Assembly: GCA_946497265.1 (NCBI GenBank)
Contig: CAMMKL010000078.1
Span: forward strand, 1-8,869
Direction: 5' to 3'
Origin: an uncultured Clostridia bacterium
Lineage (GTDB): Bacteria; Bacillota; Clostridia; Oscillospirales; Acutalibacteraceae
DNA: 8,869 nucleotides
Both the position numbers and the translations under genes were made by a program. Each line of letters starts with the position of its first letter. Within the stretch, counting starts at the first letter, position 1. Shown piece by piece: positions 1-6,462 of the stretch. The notes under the pieces are model-generated. The model did no database searches and was not told the DNA's origin. It worked only from the letters and a program-made list of their open reading frames with translations.

Positions 1-1
1 T

Positions 2-322
2 TTCACCTGGAACCTCCTGGGCACCTTTGCTGGCGGCGTAACCGCAACCGCACTCCTAACCCAGTTGTTAAAACGCCTGCTGAAGAAAGTGCCCACTCCA
101 TTGATTTCTTTCCTGGTGGCCTCCCTCATCCTCATTGGAGTTACCGCTTTTACAACAGGTTTCACACTGGAACACATCCTGCTGATACCCATCAACGCCG
201 CCCTGATCTCGTTTAGCTCCAATGGGGCTTTTGACGCCATGAAACGAATGTCAAAAGGGAAATGCGACGTTTCCTCATCGGAAAAGGAAGAACCTCCTCC
301 TAAACAACCAAACGATCACTGA
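2..322 (+). CDS. Partial small membrane protein, possibly phage holin-like
   Basis: The reading frame is open at the left edge of the window, so the true start is missing; 106 residues are visible, ending at TGA 320-322. The visible part begins FTWNLLGTFAGG and has about three hydrophobic stretches (visible residues 1-20, 33-52 and 57-75), separated by a basic KRLLKKVP turn. The tail is hydrophilic and charged, with a proline-rich KEEPPPKQ stretch. This is the look of small membrane proteins found in Firmicute prophages and sometimes called holin-like, but I see no diagnostic motif and do not assign a function. A TTG at 65 could be read as a start, but the frame upstream of it continues in the same hydrophobic style, so I treat the gene as truncated by the window. 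It reads toward the array and shares the inverted repeat at 529-571 as a possible terminator. Confidence 0.6.
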   Translation, partial: FTWNLLGTFAGGVTATALLTQLLKRLLKKVPTPLISFLVASLILIGVTAFTTGFTLEHILLIPINAALISFSSNGAFDAMKRMSKGKCDVSSSEKEEPPPKQPNDH

Positions 323-528
323 ACAATACACAGCATCGATCCGGTTCGTATGGTTGATTCAATCTTGGAAACCACAGTTTAGCAAAGTATAGCACAGTAT
401 GCCATCCACTATGTTCAATAAAAGAAAGATTTTTAAAACACAAACGGCAGCCAAAGAAAAAATATACAGCTTTGCCTGCACCCTCCGATGAAAAGCAGAT
501 GGAACCCGGCATATAGAAAAGCATGCTT
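323..528. other. Intergenic, no gene recognised
   Basis: Between the partial membrane protein gene and the terminator-like repeat there is about 200 nt of moderately AT-rich DNA. I see no convincing ORF with a ribosome binding site, no tRNA-like fold and no copy of the CRISPR repeat. A minus-strand frame of 74 codons crosses it but has no recognisable protein features. Confidence 0.5.
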
Positions 529-571
529 AAAAACGCCTGTTTCTACTTTTCACATGGAGGGTGGCGTTTTT
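529..571. terminator. Bidirectional terminator-like inverted repeat at the trailer end of the array
   Basis: Perfect 9-nt arms AAAAACGCC (529-537) and GGCGTTTTT (563-571) enclose 25 nt. Read on the minus strand the second arm ends in a T run, which would stop the array transcript just past its last repeat. Read on the plus strand it could also end the transcript of the gene at 2-322. The loop is long for a classic intrinsic terminator and the GC part of the stem is only 4 bp, so strength is uncertain. Confidence 0.55.
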
Positions 572-598
572 GCGGTAAGTCTCGTCTTTCGGCTTATC

Positions 599-899
599 AT
601 TTCAATCCCTACCCTCACGTAGAGGGTGACCTGTATATATTCTTCTATTTTGGGATATTCGCTTTTAGATTTCAATCCACACCCTCACGCGGAGGGTGAC
701 CTCTGTTCACCGCCTGCGGGGGAAGAGGGGGAAGGATTTCAATCCACACCCTCACGCGGAGGGTGACCAACCCCGAAAACCCCAATCACTGGTTTTACCA
801 GATTTCAATCCACACCCTCACGCGGAGGGTGACATGCCGTCGATCAATATCACCGCACGGGGGATTTATTTCAATCCACACCCTCACGCGGAGGGTGAC
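599..899 (-). CRISPR. Type I-C CRISPR array, 5 repeats and 4 spacers
   Basis: Repeats are 32 nt at 599-630, 669-700, 736-767, 802-833 and 868-899. Read on the plus strand they start ATTTCAATCC and contain a stem CACCCTC / GAGGGTG around the loop ACGCG. Read on the minus strand they start GTC and end GTGGATTGAAAT, the typical type I-C form, so transcription is on the minus strand, like the cas genes. Spacers are 631-668 (38 nt), 701-735 (35), 768-801 (34) and 834-867 (34). Four repeats are identical. The one at 599-630 differs at four positions (11, 12, 22, 23), as expected for the oldest, leader-distal repeat. Cas5c cleavage at the stem base would leave the 11-nt handle TGGATTGAAAT. The leader end is therefore at 899 and new spacers should enter there. 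Confidence 0.97.
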
Positions 900-1070
900 A
901 GCAAAAAACAACAAAGATTCCTTTACAAACCGTTACTTTCTTGTAATATTCTTATGGGACAATCTCATTTTGAGATTTGTTTTCTCTTTTTTTACTTTTC
1001 CCTCCATCCATCAAACGTCATTTTTGGGGTGCGAATCCCCCGTGGTTTTTATGGGCGATGCCGATTCGCA
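900..1070 (-). promoter_or_regulatory. CRISPR leader
   Basis: This stretch lies between cas2 and the first repeat on the transcribed strand and is AT-rich next to the repeat, as leaders are. It contains a perfect 7-bp hairpin, AATCTCA (961-967) and TGAGATT (971-977) around TTT, and a larger inverted repeat next to cas2. I could not find a convincing -35/-10 pair for the array on the minus strand, so the array may have a weak promoter here or be read through from the cas operon. Confidence 0.75.
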
Positions 1071-1071
1071 C
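1029..1071. repeat. 9-bp perfect inverted repeat at the cas2-leader junction
   Basis: Arms GTGCGAATC (1029-1037) and GATTCGCAC (1063-1071) are perfect reverse complements 25 nt apart; the outer base touches the cas2 stop codon. There is no T run on either side, so it is not a normal terminator. From memory, similar inverted repeats occur between cas2 and the array in other type I-C loci, which suggests a conserved leader or RNA element. The role is unknown to me. Confidence 0.6.
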
Positions 1072-1361
1072 TAAACCAGCAAAAGACCTTCCGCTTCGTA
1101 GGAGGGCTTGGCGCCAATGTGTTCTATCTTTGTTTTATAATGATTCCCCAGGTAATAAAAACGCAGGCTGTCCGTTTCCGGGTCTATGATTTCCTCCAAC
1201 AGGTGCTGCACTTTACGGCACTGGGCCGCGTCCAGCACACACTCAAAAACGGAATTTTGTACCCGCTGCCCATAATTGACACATTGCTTCGCCACCTTGC
1301 GCAGGCGTTTTCTTCCGGCTGGGGTTTCCGTATTCACGTCATAGGTGATCAAAACCAACAT
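1071..1361 (-). CDS. cas2: Cas2, spacer-integration subunit
   Basis: The protein has 96 residues, the usual Cas2 size. It starts MLVLITYDVNTETPAGRKR, with the family's conserved Asp (D8) at the end of the first beta strand, followed by the basic helix and the YGQRVQNSVFEC strand typical of this ferredoxin-fold family. Cas2 dimers bridge two Cas1 dimers in the complex that inserts new spacers at the leader-repeat junction. The ATG at 1361 is preceded by GAGGGA about 8 nt upstream, and this site overlaps the end of cas1 (9 nt gap), so the two are translated from one message. It is the last gene of the operon; its stop codon abuts the leader inverted repeat. Confidence 0.97.
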   Translation of the reverse strand: MLVLITYDVNTETPAGRKRLRKVAKQCVNYGQRVQNSVFECVLDAAQCRKVQHLLEEIIDPETDSLRFYYLGNHYKTKIEHIGAKPSYEAEGLLLV

Positions 1362-1370
1362 TGTATTCCC

Positions 1371-2402
1371 TCATTTCCACAAAAAAGGCGGGTATTCGTC
1401 CAGGTCTCCCCGAAGGCACCTGGCAAGCAAAAGCGCCTGTACATAGGGGACCAACCCCCAGGGGATTTTCTCCTGTAAAAAGGGGTGTTTGATGGTTTCC
1501 TGTTTGCGGTTCTGCCAAGCGGAGAGTAGGGCTTTTCGGGTGGCATCGTCCATCCGCACCGCGCCGCTCTCCTGACGCGTAAACCCTTTTTCATTCACCA
1601 CCCGTTTATTGATTAATGTCAGTACAAGCCGGTCGCCCATGACACAACGCAGTTCTTCCATCAGGTCGAGCGCCAAAGAGGTTCTGCCCGGCTTTTCCCG
1701 GTGAAGAAAGCCGATATAGGGATCCAGCCCCACGGCTTCCAACGCGGCGGCGCAGTCGTTTGCCAACAGGGTATACACAAAAGAAAGCAGGGCGTTTACA
1801 TTATCAAGCGGAGGGCGCCGGGAACGACCGTGAAAATAAAACGAATCCTTATTCTGTAAGATCATCTGATCGAACACGCTGAAATATTGTTCCGCCGCAG
1901 CCCCCTCCAACCCCCGGAGCTGCCCGTCCCCCATGCATGCCAAAATTTCCGGTAAGGCCGCCGCCAGCCTTTTGGATACTTTTTTTATTTCTTCTACATC
2001 CAACCGCATCGCATGATCCCGAACCGCCCGTTCCAACGTCCATCGGGCGTTGTACACTTTCCCGAACACAAAATTGCGGGCAAAGCGCACCCGGGCCGCC
2101 GGGTCGTCCGAAGCGCGCACCTGTTGGGCCCGCAATAGGACATTTCCCCGCACTTTTCCGGCAGCAGCCGCCAAGAACCGGCCGTTCGGTGTTACAAACG
2201 CAAGCCGTACGCTTCGTTCCGCACAGGCTCCCATCAAAGCCGGGCTCGCCCCTTTGTATCCAAAATATAAAATACTTTCCAGCGTATGCAGGGGGACGCG
2301 CAAAAGGATTTCTTCTTCCCGATAGACCACCACATTTTCCCCATCCAGCGCCATATAGGTATCCGGAGTGGTGACAAACAGGGTGTTTAATAATTTTCGC
2401 AT
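1371..2402 (-). CDS. cas1: Cas1, spacer integrase
   Basis: The protein has 343 residues beginning MRKLLNTLFV, the standard Cas1 type I-C length. The metal-binding residues are recognisable: E166 in LRGLEGAAAEQYF, H234 in GFLHREKPGR and E249 or E250 in LDLMEELR. The N-terminal beta domain (about 1-80) is followed by the helical catalytic domain. Cas1 carries out the transesterification that joins prespacer ends to the first repeat. The frame is open 57 nt further upstream, but ATG 2402 is preceded by AGGAGG with 7 nt spacing and gives the expected N-terminus, so I choose it. The start lies inside the 3' end of cas4 (16-nt overlap), indicating coupled translation, and Cas4 is expected to work with this Cas1. 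Confidence 0.97.
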   Translation of the reverse strand: MRKLLNTLFVTTPDTYMALDGENVVVYREEEILLRVPLHTLESILYFGYKGASPALMGACAERSVRLAFVTPNGRFLAAAAGKVRGNVLLRAQQVRASDDPAARVRFARNFVFGKVYNARWTLERAVRDHAMRLDVEEIKKVSKRLAAALPEILACMGDGQLRGLEGAAAEQYFSVFDQMILQNKDSFYFHGRSRRPPLDNVNALLSFVYTLLANDCAAALEAVGLDPYIGFLHREKPGRTSLALDLMEELRCVMGDRLVLTLINKRVVNEKGFTRQESGAVRMDDATRKALLSAWQNRKQETIKHPFLQEKIPWGLVPYVQALLLARCLRGDLDEYPPFLWK

Positions 2403-3067
2403 CCTGCATCCTCCTGAAGCCGGGCCGCTATATAGGCACGGGCGGATAATTTTCCACAAAGCTTAGGCAGGCAAAGCTCTTTCAGGGAGCAGGCATTGCA
2501 GCTTTTGGACGGTTTCCCTTTTGGGGTATAGCCTCTGCTGTAATAGCCATGCATCTCTGCAAGCATTTCCCGTACCTGTTCCCGTAACGCCTGTGTAAAC
2601 GTGACCTTTTCCCGCCGGTGCGTCTCCCCATAATAGAGGAAACCATCCGGTACCTCACAGGCGAGCATTTCTTCCAGGCACATCGCCTGTCCACAAAGCT
2701 GGAGCCTGTCGGCGTCGTCCTGTTTGGGTGTTCCACGCTTATATTCCACCGGAACCGGAAGCCACAACCCTTCCCGGTTTTGCAGGGGGATCCCGCATGG
2801 CGACCTTTGAAACTCGACTATATCGCACACGCCGCTTACCCCCAACTCCGCAGAATGTACCGGAAGGGCGCGGGTGACCAAAACATCGCCCCGTTTCTCG
2901 ATAAACCGGCTGTCGTGCGCCCGATCGTGTAGGATCTCCCCCTCTACGGTACGCAAATTGTCCGCCCACTGCTGTTCAATGTGGATCAGCGCCCACTGAC
3001 GGCGGCAAAAGGAAAAATGCTGAAGGCCCGAGAGCATGAGAAACTCTTCTTCGCTATACCGGCTCAT
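2387..3067 (-). CDS. cas4: Cas4, RecB-like nuclease for prespacer processing
   Basis: The 226-residue protein has the RecB-type nuclease motifs in order: H47 in GEILHDRAH, D82 in GVCDIVEF, E108 and K110 in VEYKRG, then Q123 and Q127 in RLQLCGQAMCLEEM. The four iron-sulfur ligands of Cas4 are present: C21 in SFCRRQW and C190, C193, C199 in the C-terminal CNACSLKELC segment. In type I-C, Cas4 trims prespacers and selects those next to the correct PAM together with Cas1-Cas2. The ATG overlaps the cas7c stop as ATGA, and no strong ribosome binding site precedes it, so translation is probably coupled to cas7c. Confidence 0.96.
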   Translation of the reverse strand: MSRYSEEEFLMLSGLQHFSFCRRQWALIHIEQQWADNLRTVEGEILHDRAHDSRFIEKRGDVLVTRALPVHSAELGVSGVCDIVEFQRSPCGIPLQNREGLWLPVPVEYKRGTPKQDDADRLQLCGQAMCLEEMLACEVPDGFLYYGETHRREKVTFTQALREQVREMLAEMHGYYSRGYTPKGKPSKSCNACSLKELCLPKLCGKLSARAYIAARLQEDAGCENY

Positions 3068-3960
3068 ATCATCCGAATGCAGGTCACGCCCTCCGGCAGC
3101 GCTTCCTCATCCACCCGCACCTCGTACTCCTGGTAGCTGCGGGCCGGCCCTTTTGCGGCAGGGTCTTTCCGGCGGACGGTTACCGCGTCAAACAGTCTAT
3201 AGGAAGGGGCGTTGCCCAGTTCGGAAGCATGCCGAAATACGATCAATTCCCGCACCGCCATCTTGCCGCGGGCGGCCGAATGGTCATGCTCAAACAGATT
3301 GACGATGGCTTCCCACAAAAGGGAGAGATCTTCTTCGGAAAAGCCGGTCACCTTACGCGCCAGATTGGCGGAAACAAAGCCTTCGCAACGGTACAAGCCA
3401 TAGGGGACGATGTATTTGCGCCCCATCTCGGTTCCTTTTTTCTCCGCGTCCGCCTCGGTGGTAATGGCGACGCGGGTAATGGTCATCTCCTGCGGGACAA
3501 TCGGTTCCACACTGCGGGCAAAACCGAGCTGCACCGGGCCGCGCACCTGCCCACAGTTGAGCGCCGCCTTGACATAGGTGGTCATCACCGCGCCAAACGT
3601 ACGGACGTCAAAGAAATTGCGGCACATAAAATCACGGATGCGGGCGTCTAAGGCAGCGTCTTTTTTCTTTGCCTCCTTGACCGTCTTCTCATTTACTCCT
3701 ACATAGGCGTACCCTTCGGCATCGCTGCGGTTGAGCGGGACGCCGTCTTTGATATAGATGCGGTAACCTTCCACGCCTTCCCGCGCTGTTTCCACATAGT
3801 TCCGGATTTTGCGTTTGAGGCAAACGTCGGTCACCAGGCCGTAGCCGGTTTCCGGATCGATACGGGGCATGTTGCCGGCATCCGGGTCGCCGTTTGGATT
3901 CCCATTCTCCACGTCGAACAAAACAACAAATTCATAACGGTTTTTGATTGCTTCCGCCAT
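3064..3960 (-). CDS. cas7c: Cas7c (Csd2), crRNA backbone subunit of Cascade
   Basis: The 298-residue protein opens with the signature of the Csd2 family, FDVENGNPNGDPDAGNMPRI at residues 15-34. Further family blocks are the FFDVRTFGAVM segment (116-126) and the GQVRGPVQ segment (137-144). Several Cas7 copies coat the spacer part of the crRNA in the I-C Cascade complex. The ATG at 3960 lies 3 nt after the cas8c stop and is preceded by GAGGAGG with 8 nt spacing, one of the strongest ribosome binding sites in the operon, which fits the need for several copies per complex. The stop overlaps the cas4 start. Confidence 0.97.
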   Translation of the reverse strand: MAEAIKNRYEFVVLFDVENGNPNGDPDAGNMPRIDPETGYGLVTDVCLKRKIRNYVETAREGVEGYRIYIKDGVPLNRSDAEGYAYVGVNEKTVKEAKKKDAALDARIRDFMCRNFFDVRTFGAVMTTYVKAALNCGQVRGPVQLGFARSVEPIVPQEMTITRVAITTEADAEKKGTEMGRKYIVPYGLYRCEGFVSANLARKVTGFSEEDLSLLWEAIVNLFEHDHSAARGKMAVRELIVFRHASELGNAPSYRLFDAVTVRRKDPAAKGPARSYQEYEVRVDEEALPEGVTCIRMI

Positions 3961-3963
3961 CTT

Positions 3964-4326
3964 TTATTCCTCCTCGTTCTTTTTTTCGAATCGTTTTTGG
4001 GTTTGGTGATAATAACCGATGTAAAAAATCTCCTGATCCGGCAGGCTCTGGCGCGCAGGGAGTGCCTCCGTGATCTTTGCGCTCAGATCGGTAATCTGCT
4101 GCTCATAATATATTTTCTGTCCCGTTTCCAGCTTACGCAAGTGTTTACTGGCCAGGTTTGTCAGTATGGGAAAAATGAACGCCGGCGTTCCTGCGGCGGA
4201 ATTGAAATATTTATCCTTGATGGTCGAATTGATGCCGGGATTCGCCGCCTGCTGAACCGCCTCAAAGACGGAAAACAAACGTCCAAGGATATAGGGCAGG
4301 TAGGTGCAGTCGTCGTTTAGCTTCAC
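3964..4326 (-). CDS. cas11c: Cas11c, small subunit translated from inside cas8c
   Basis: Inside cas8c, in the same frame, the codon GTG for residue V460 (4326-4324) is preceded by a perfect AAGGAGG (4341-4335) with 8 nt spacing, ideal for translation start. The product would have 120 residues, beginning (M)KLNDDCTYLPYILGRLF and ending at the cas8c stop. It is established that type I-C systems make a separate small subunit by internal initiation within cas8, and the position and size here fit. An ATG six codons upstream (M454, at 4344) is an alternative start, giving 126 residues, but its nearest purine-rich site is about 12 nt away and weaker. Cas11c lines the belly of the complex and stabilises the R-loop. 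Confidence 0.85.
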   Translation of the reverse strand: MKLNDDCTYLPYILGRLFSVFEAVQQAANPGINSTIKDKYFNSAAGTPAFIFPILTNLASKHLRKLETGQKIYYEQQITDLSAKITEALPARQSLPDQEIFYIGYYHQTQKRFEKKNEEE

Positions 4327-5703
4327 GGTTAATGCCTCCTTCATTTCCGGGCAGGGATCCTTCTTCAATAAAACGGCTTTCAGGATGGAAGCCCTGCCCC
4401 AATTTACGTTATGTTCGGCGCGGATGCGCAGGAGGACGCCGTTTACAAGCGCCTCCGGATAAGGGGTATCGTTCAGGACCGCGCGGTACAGCGCGCCCGA
4501 AAGCAAAGGGGACGCTGATTTATCCTTTGCATTTTTGTTGACGGTTTCAAAAAGCAAATCGCGGATGGCGAGCCGTTGCGACGTTTCAAACGACGGCTTT
4601 ATCATTTCCAGCCGTTCATAATGTCGCTCGATATGTTCCATAAAGCCGCCGAACGTATTGCGGTAAAAGAAACGAACCGAAAGCCGGGCTGCATTGGGAG
4701 CGAGCCCAAGGATATAAAAATTGGTTTCGGGCCGCAGCACGACGCCGTTCCAATCGTAGGTACGCCCTCGCGCCAGCTCATGCATGCCCCGCAGAAGGTC
4801 ATTCTCTTGAAACGTACGTTCAGCGCTGTCCATCGAAAAATAAAACACATCCCGATAACTTGGTTCGGCATTTTCCGCCCAGAACACCACTGTGGTATCC
4901 CCCACCGTCTGCATGCGTTCCCGATCCTCCAGCAGATGGTTCAGCGCGCTGGTATAGGCAAACGCCGTTTTTTCCCCTACCGGAGCGTTGTAGCTCTGGG
5001 TTTTGCCGTAGGATTCAAAGGCGGGTGCGTTAAAAGACACCAGCATAGCCCCGCTGGACTGCGCGCCCCGAACCCCTTTGATAGCGGGATGCAGGCGGGC
5101 GATGGGCGCTTCTTCCCCGGTAACCAGGCACCGCCCGAACACCTCGGCGTCTTCCTGTTGCAAAGAATGTGCGTCCCAGGCGCGGCGTACGGCTTCGTCT
5201 TCGTGGACAAAACTTCCGCGAAAATAGAAAACCAGGTTGCCCCCTTCCAGGATCTGATCCAGCTTTTCCTGCAATACCGGATGCCCGTCCGCTTGCTCCG
5301 GTTTCCATCGGATAAAATAGGCGTACACCGCGCGTGCGGCTGGGCAGTCCACCTCCTTTAAAAGTTTCAAATGCAGGGCTTTGCCGGCTTCAAAACGTTT
5401 TTTCGCCCTTTCGGCGTTGCCCCCGGGATCCACTCCCAAGAGATACCCCGCATGATCGCAAAGAAAATTTGCCTTCACTCCGCTGGAGCGGCTCACCTGC
5501 TTGGGTACCTGCAAAAGGCGCGGAACTTCTACCGTTTTCTTTCCCCTCTGCTGTTCCTCCTTCAGCCGCATGACGTCAAGCAATTCGCCGTCTTCGCCTA
5601 TCACTAGGGCAAAGCTAACCTTTACGGGGCTCCAACCCTCGGGAACAATCTTTCCTTTCTGCGCAAGGCTATGGTAATAGCCCGCCAAGGCTTGCAGAAT
5701 CAT
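3964..5703 (-). CDS. cas8c: Cas8c (Csd1), large subunit of Cascade
   Basis: The 579-residue protein starts MILQALAGYYHSLAQ and matches the Csd1/Cas8c family in length and style, for example the QVPKQVSRSSGVKANFLCD segment near residues 66-83, FNAPAFESYG near 224-233, and GRLFSVFEAVQQ near 474-485. In type I-C the large subunit recognises the PAM and helps recruit Cas3. The start overlaps the cas5c stop as ATGA, with GAGGTGG just upstream. The C-terminal 120 residues also appear to be made separately as Cas11c. I see no frameshift or truncation. Confidence 0.96.
   Translation of the reverse strand: MILQALAGYYHSLAQKGKIVPEGWSPVKVSFALVIGEDGELLDVMRLKEEQQRGKKTVEVPRLLQVPKQVSRSSGVKANFLCDHAGYLLGVDPGGNAERAKKRFEAGKALHLKLLKEVDCPAARAVYAYFIRWKPEQADGHPVLQEKLDQILEGGNLVFYFRGSFVHEDEAVRRAWDAHSLQQEDAEVFGRCLVTGEEAPIARLHPAIKGVRGAQSSGAMLVSFNAPAFESYGKTQSYNAPVGEKTAFAYTSALNHLLEDRERMQTVGDTTVVFWAENAEPSYRDVFYFSMDSAERTFQENDLLRGMHELARGRTYDWNGVVLRPETNFYILGLAPNAARLSVRFFYRNTFGGFMEHIERHYERLEMIKPSFETSQRLAIRDLLFETVNKNAKDKSASPLLSGALYRAVLNDTPYPEALVNGVLLRIRAEHNVNWGRASILKAVLLKKDPCPEMKEALTVKLNDDCTYLPYILGRLFSVFEAVQQAANPGINSTIKDKYFNSAAGTPAFIFPILTNLASKHLRKLETGQKIYYEQQITDLSAKITEALPARQSLPDQEIFYIGYYHQTQKRFEKKNEEE
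4335..4341 (-). promoter_or_regulatory. Internal ribosome binding site for Cas11c
   Basis: AAGGAGG on the minus strand, in the middle of the cas8c coding sequence, 8 nt before an in-frame GTG. It decides the start of Cas11c. It is encoded by the codons for K455, E456 and the first base of A457. Confidence 0.8.
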
Positions 5704-6353
5704 CGAACCACCTCGCAGTCGGTCAAATCAATGACACCGCCGTCCATCACCGCGCGGAAAAACATCGGCTGAATATCCTGCGGATCACTGTAGTCAAAGT
5801 CATAAAGCATATAACCAAGGTCGCGCTTTTCCCCCGCATAGCAGGAAACCGGCGGCGTCCCGGTATAGCGTCGAAAGAACGCCGGGAATTCCCGGCAGCC
5901 AAAGTACGGCTGATGGTAGCATTGCCCGTTGGCCAGACGCCGTTTGACAATGTCCTGAAACTTTCCCGGATTGTCGCTTTCATTTGCTTGTTCCGTCATG
6001 TCAAAATGCGCCTCAATGATGTAATGGACGTCGCGCAGCACCAACGCCGCCCGTTGCTGGATTTCCTCTGCCCTGTTGAGGTACAAAGGGCTTTGGCCGC
6101 CCATCATCACCGAGCGGATGCTGCTGGCCAGAATTTTGGATTTTACTTCATTGCGGCGAATGTTCGTAAACCGGATGGGATTCAGTACATGGATGCGGTC
6201 AATCCACCAGCGCAGACCTGGATGCCAAAAAAGGCATTCCATCAAACCGCGCGCCGCGGACGGCGTAATCACATCGTAGGATACCCGCTCCACCTTTAGC
6301 TCCGGGCGGGAAAAGCAAGCGTACTCCCCCCAAACCTCCACCTGGATGGCCAT
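5700..6353 (-). CDS. cas5c: Cas5c, pre-crRNA endonuclease and Cascade subunit
   Basis: The 217-residue protein has the Cas5c hallmarks: VWGEYACFSRPELKVERVSY (7-26), TPSAARGLMECLFW (30-43), LRDVHYIIEAHF (106-117), QPYFGCREFPAFF (148-160) and CYAGEKRDLGYML (171-183). In type I-C, which lacks Cas6, Cas5c cuts the repeat at the stem base and stays bound to the 11-nt 5' handle. As recalled, the Bacillus halodurans enzyme uses Y46, K116 and H117. The corresponding positions here appear to be F42, K131 and F132 (in NPGKFQDIVKRR), so only the lysine is kept. The start ATG has AAGGAG 7-8 nt upstream. It is the first gene of the downstream operon, about 33 nt after the predicted transcription start. 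Confidence 0.96.
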   Translation of the reverse strand: MAIQVEVWGEYACFSRPELKVERVSYDVITPSAARGLMECLFWHPGLRWWIDRIHVLNPIRFTNIRRNEVKSKILASSIRSVMMGGQSPLYLNRAEEIQQRAALVLRDVHYIIEAHFDMTEQANESDNPGKFQDIVKRRLANGQCYHQPYFGCREFPAFFRRYTGTPPVSCYAGEKRDLGYMLYDFDYSDPQDIQPMFFRAVMDGGVIDLTDCEVVR

Positions 6354-6392
6354 GAGATCAACTCCTTTCTGATATAGAATTCTTTAAATGAT

Positions 6393-6421
6393 ATAATACA
6401 CCATGTCTTCCGTTTTGTCAA
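6393..6421 (-). promoter_or_regulatory. Promoter of the cas5c-8c-7c-4-1-2 operon
   Basis: On the minus strand a perfect -35 TTGACA (6421-6416) and a -10 TATTAT (6398-6393, five of six consensus bases) are separated by exactly 17 nt. Transcription should start near 6386, leaving a leader of about 32 nt with the cas5c ribosome binding site. It is much stronger than anything visible before cas3. The base next to the -35 box adjoins the PAM of the presumed Cascade binding site (6423-6441). Confidence 0.85.
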
Positions 6422-6422
6422 G

Positions 6423-6459
6423 TTCATTTATATTAATAATTCATCTATTTTAAATTTAT
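6423..6459 (+). promoter_or_regulatory. Presumed Cascade operator: TTC PAM plus partial protospacer
   Basis: TTC at 6423-6425, the established type I-C PAM, is followed from 6426 by ATTTATATTAA, identical to the first 11 nt of the spacer-like part of the small RNA at 6532-6542. Position 12 differs (T here, C there) and positions 13-16 (AATT) match again; beyond that matching stops. Position 12 is one of the flipped-out positions in type I R-loops. A 34-nt footprint would reach 6459, filling the space between the operon's -35 box (6416-6421) and the small RNA's -35 box (6463-6468). Binding here should hinder both promoters. Confidence 0.82.
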
Positions 6460-6462
6460 TTC

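Noticed and set aside
551..565. A sixth, half-decayed CRISPR repeat one spacer length (33 nt) beyond the degenerate end repeat
   Set aside because: CACATGGAGGGTGGC matches the repeat's right half at 12 of 15 positions and the spacing is right, but the left half does not match at all and the sequence overlaps the inverted repeat at 529-571, which explains it equally well.
789..801. Hairpin CTGGT-TTT-ACCAG within spacer 3
   Set aside because: A 5-bp palindrome inside a spacer most likely reflects its source DNA and has no evident role in the array.
900..1070. A clear promoter for the array in the leader
   Set aside because: No -35/-10 pair with acceptable spacing was found on the minus strand; naming one would be guesswork.
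696..1478. A 260-codon plus-strand ORF with a repeated NPHPHAEGD motif
   Set aside because: The repeated motif is the translation of the CRISPR repeats, and the rest is antisense to cas2 and cas1.
4576..5361. A 261-codon plus-strand ORF
   Set aside because: It is antisense to cas8c, has no recognisable domain or ribosome binding site, and is a shadow of the real gene.
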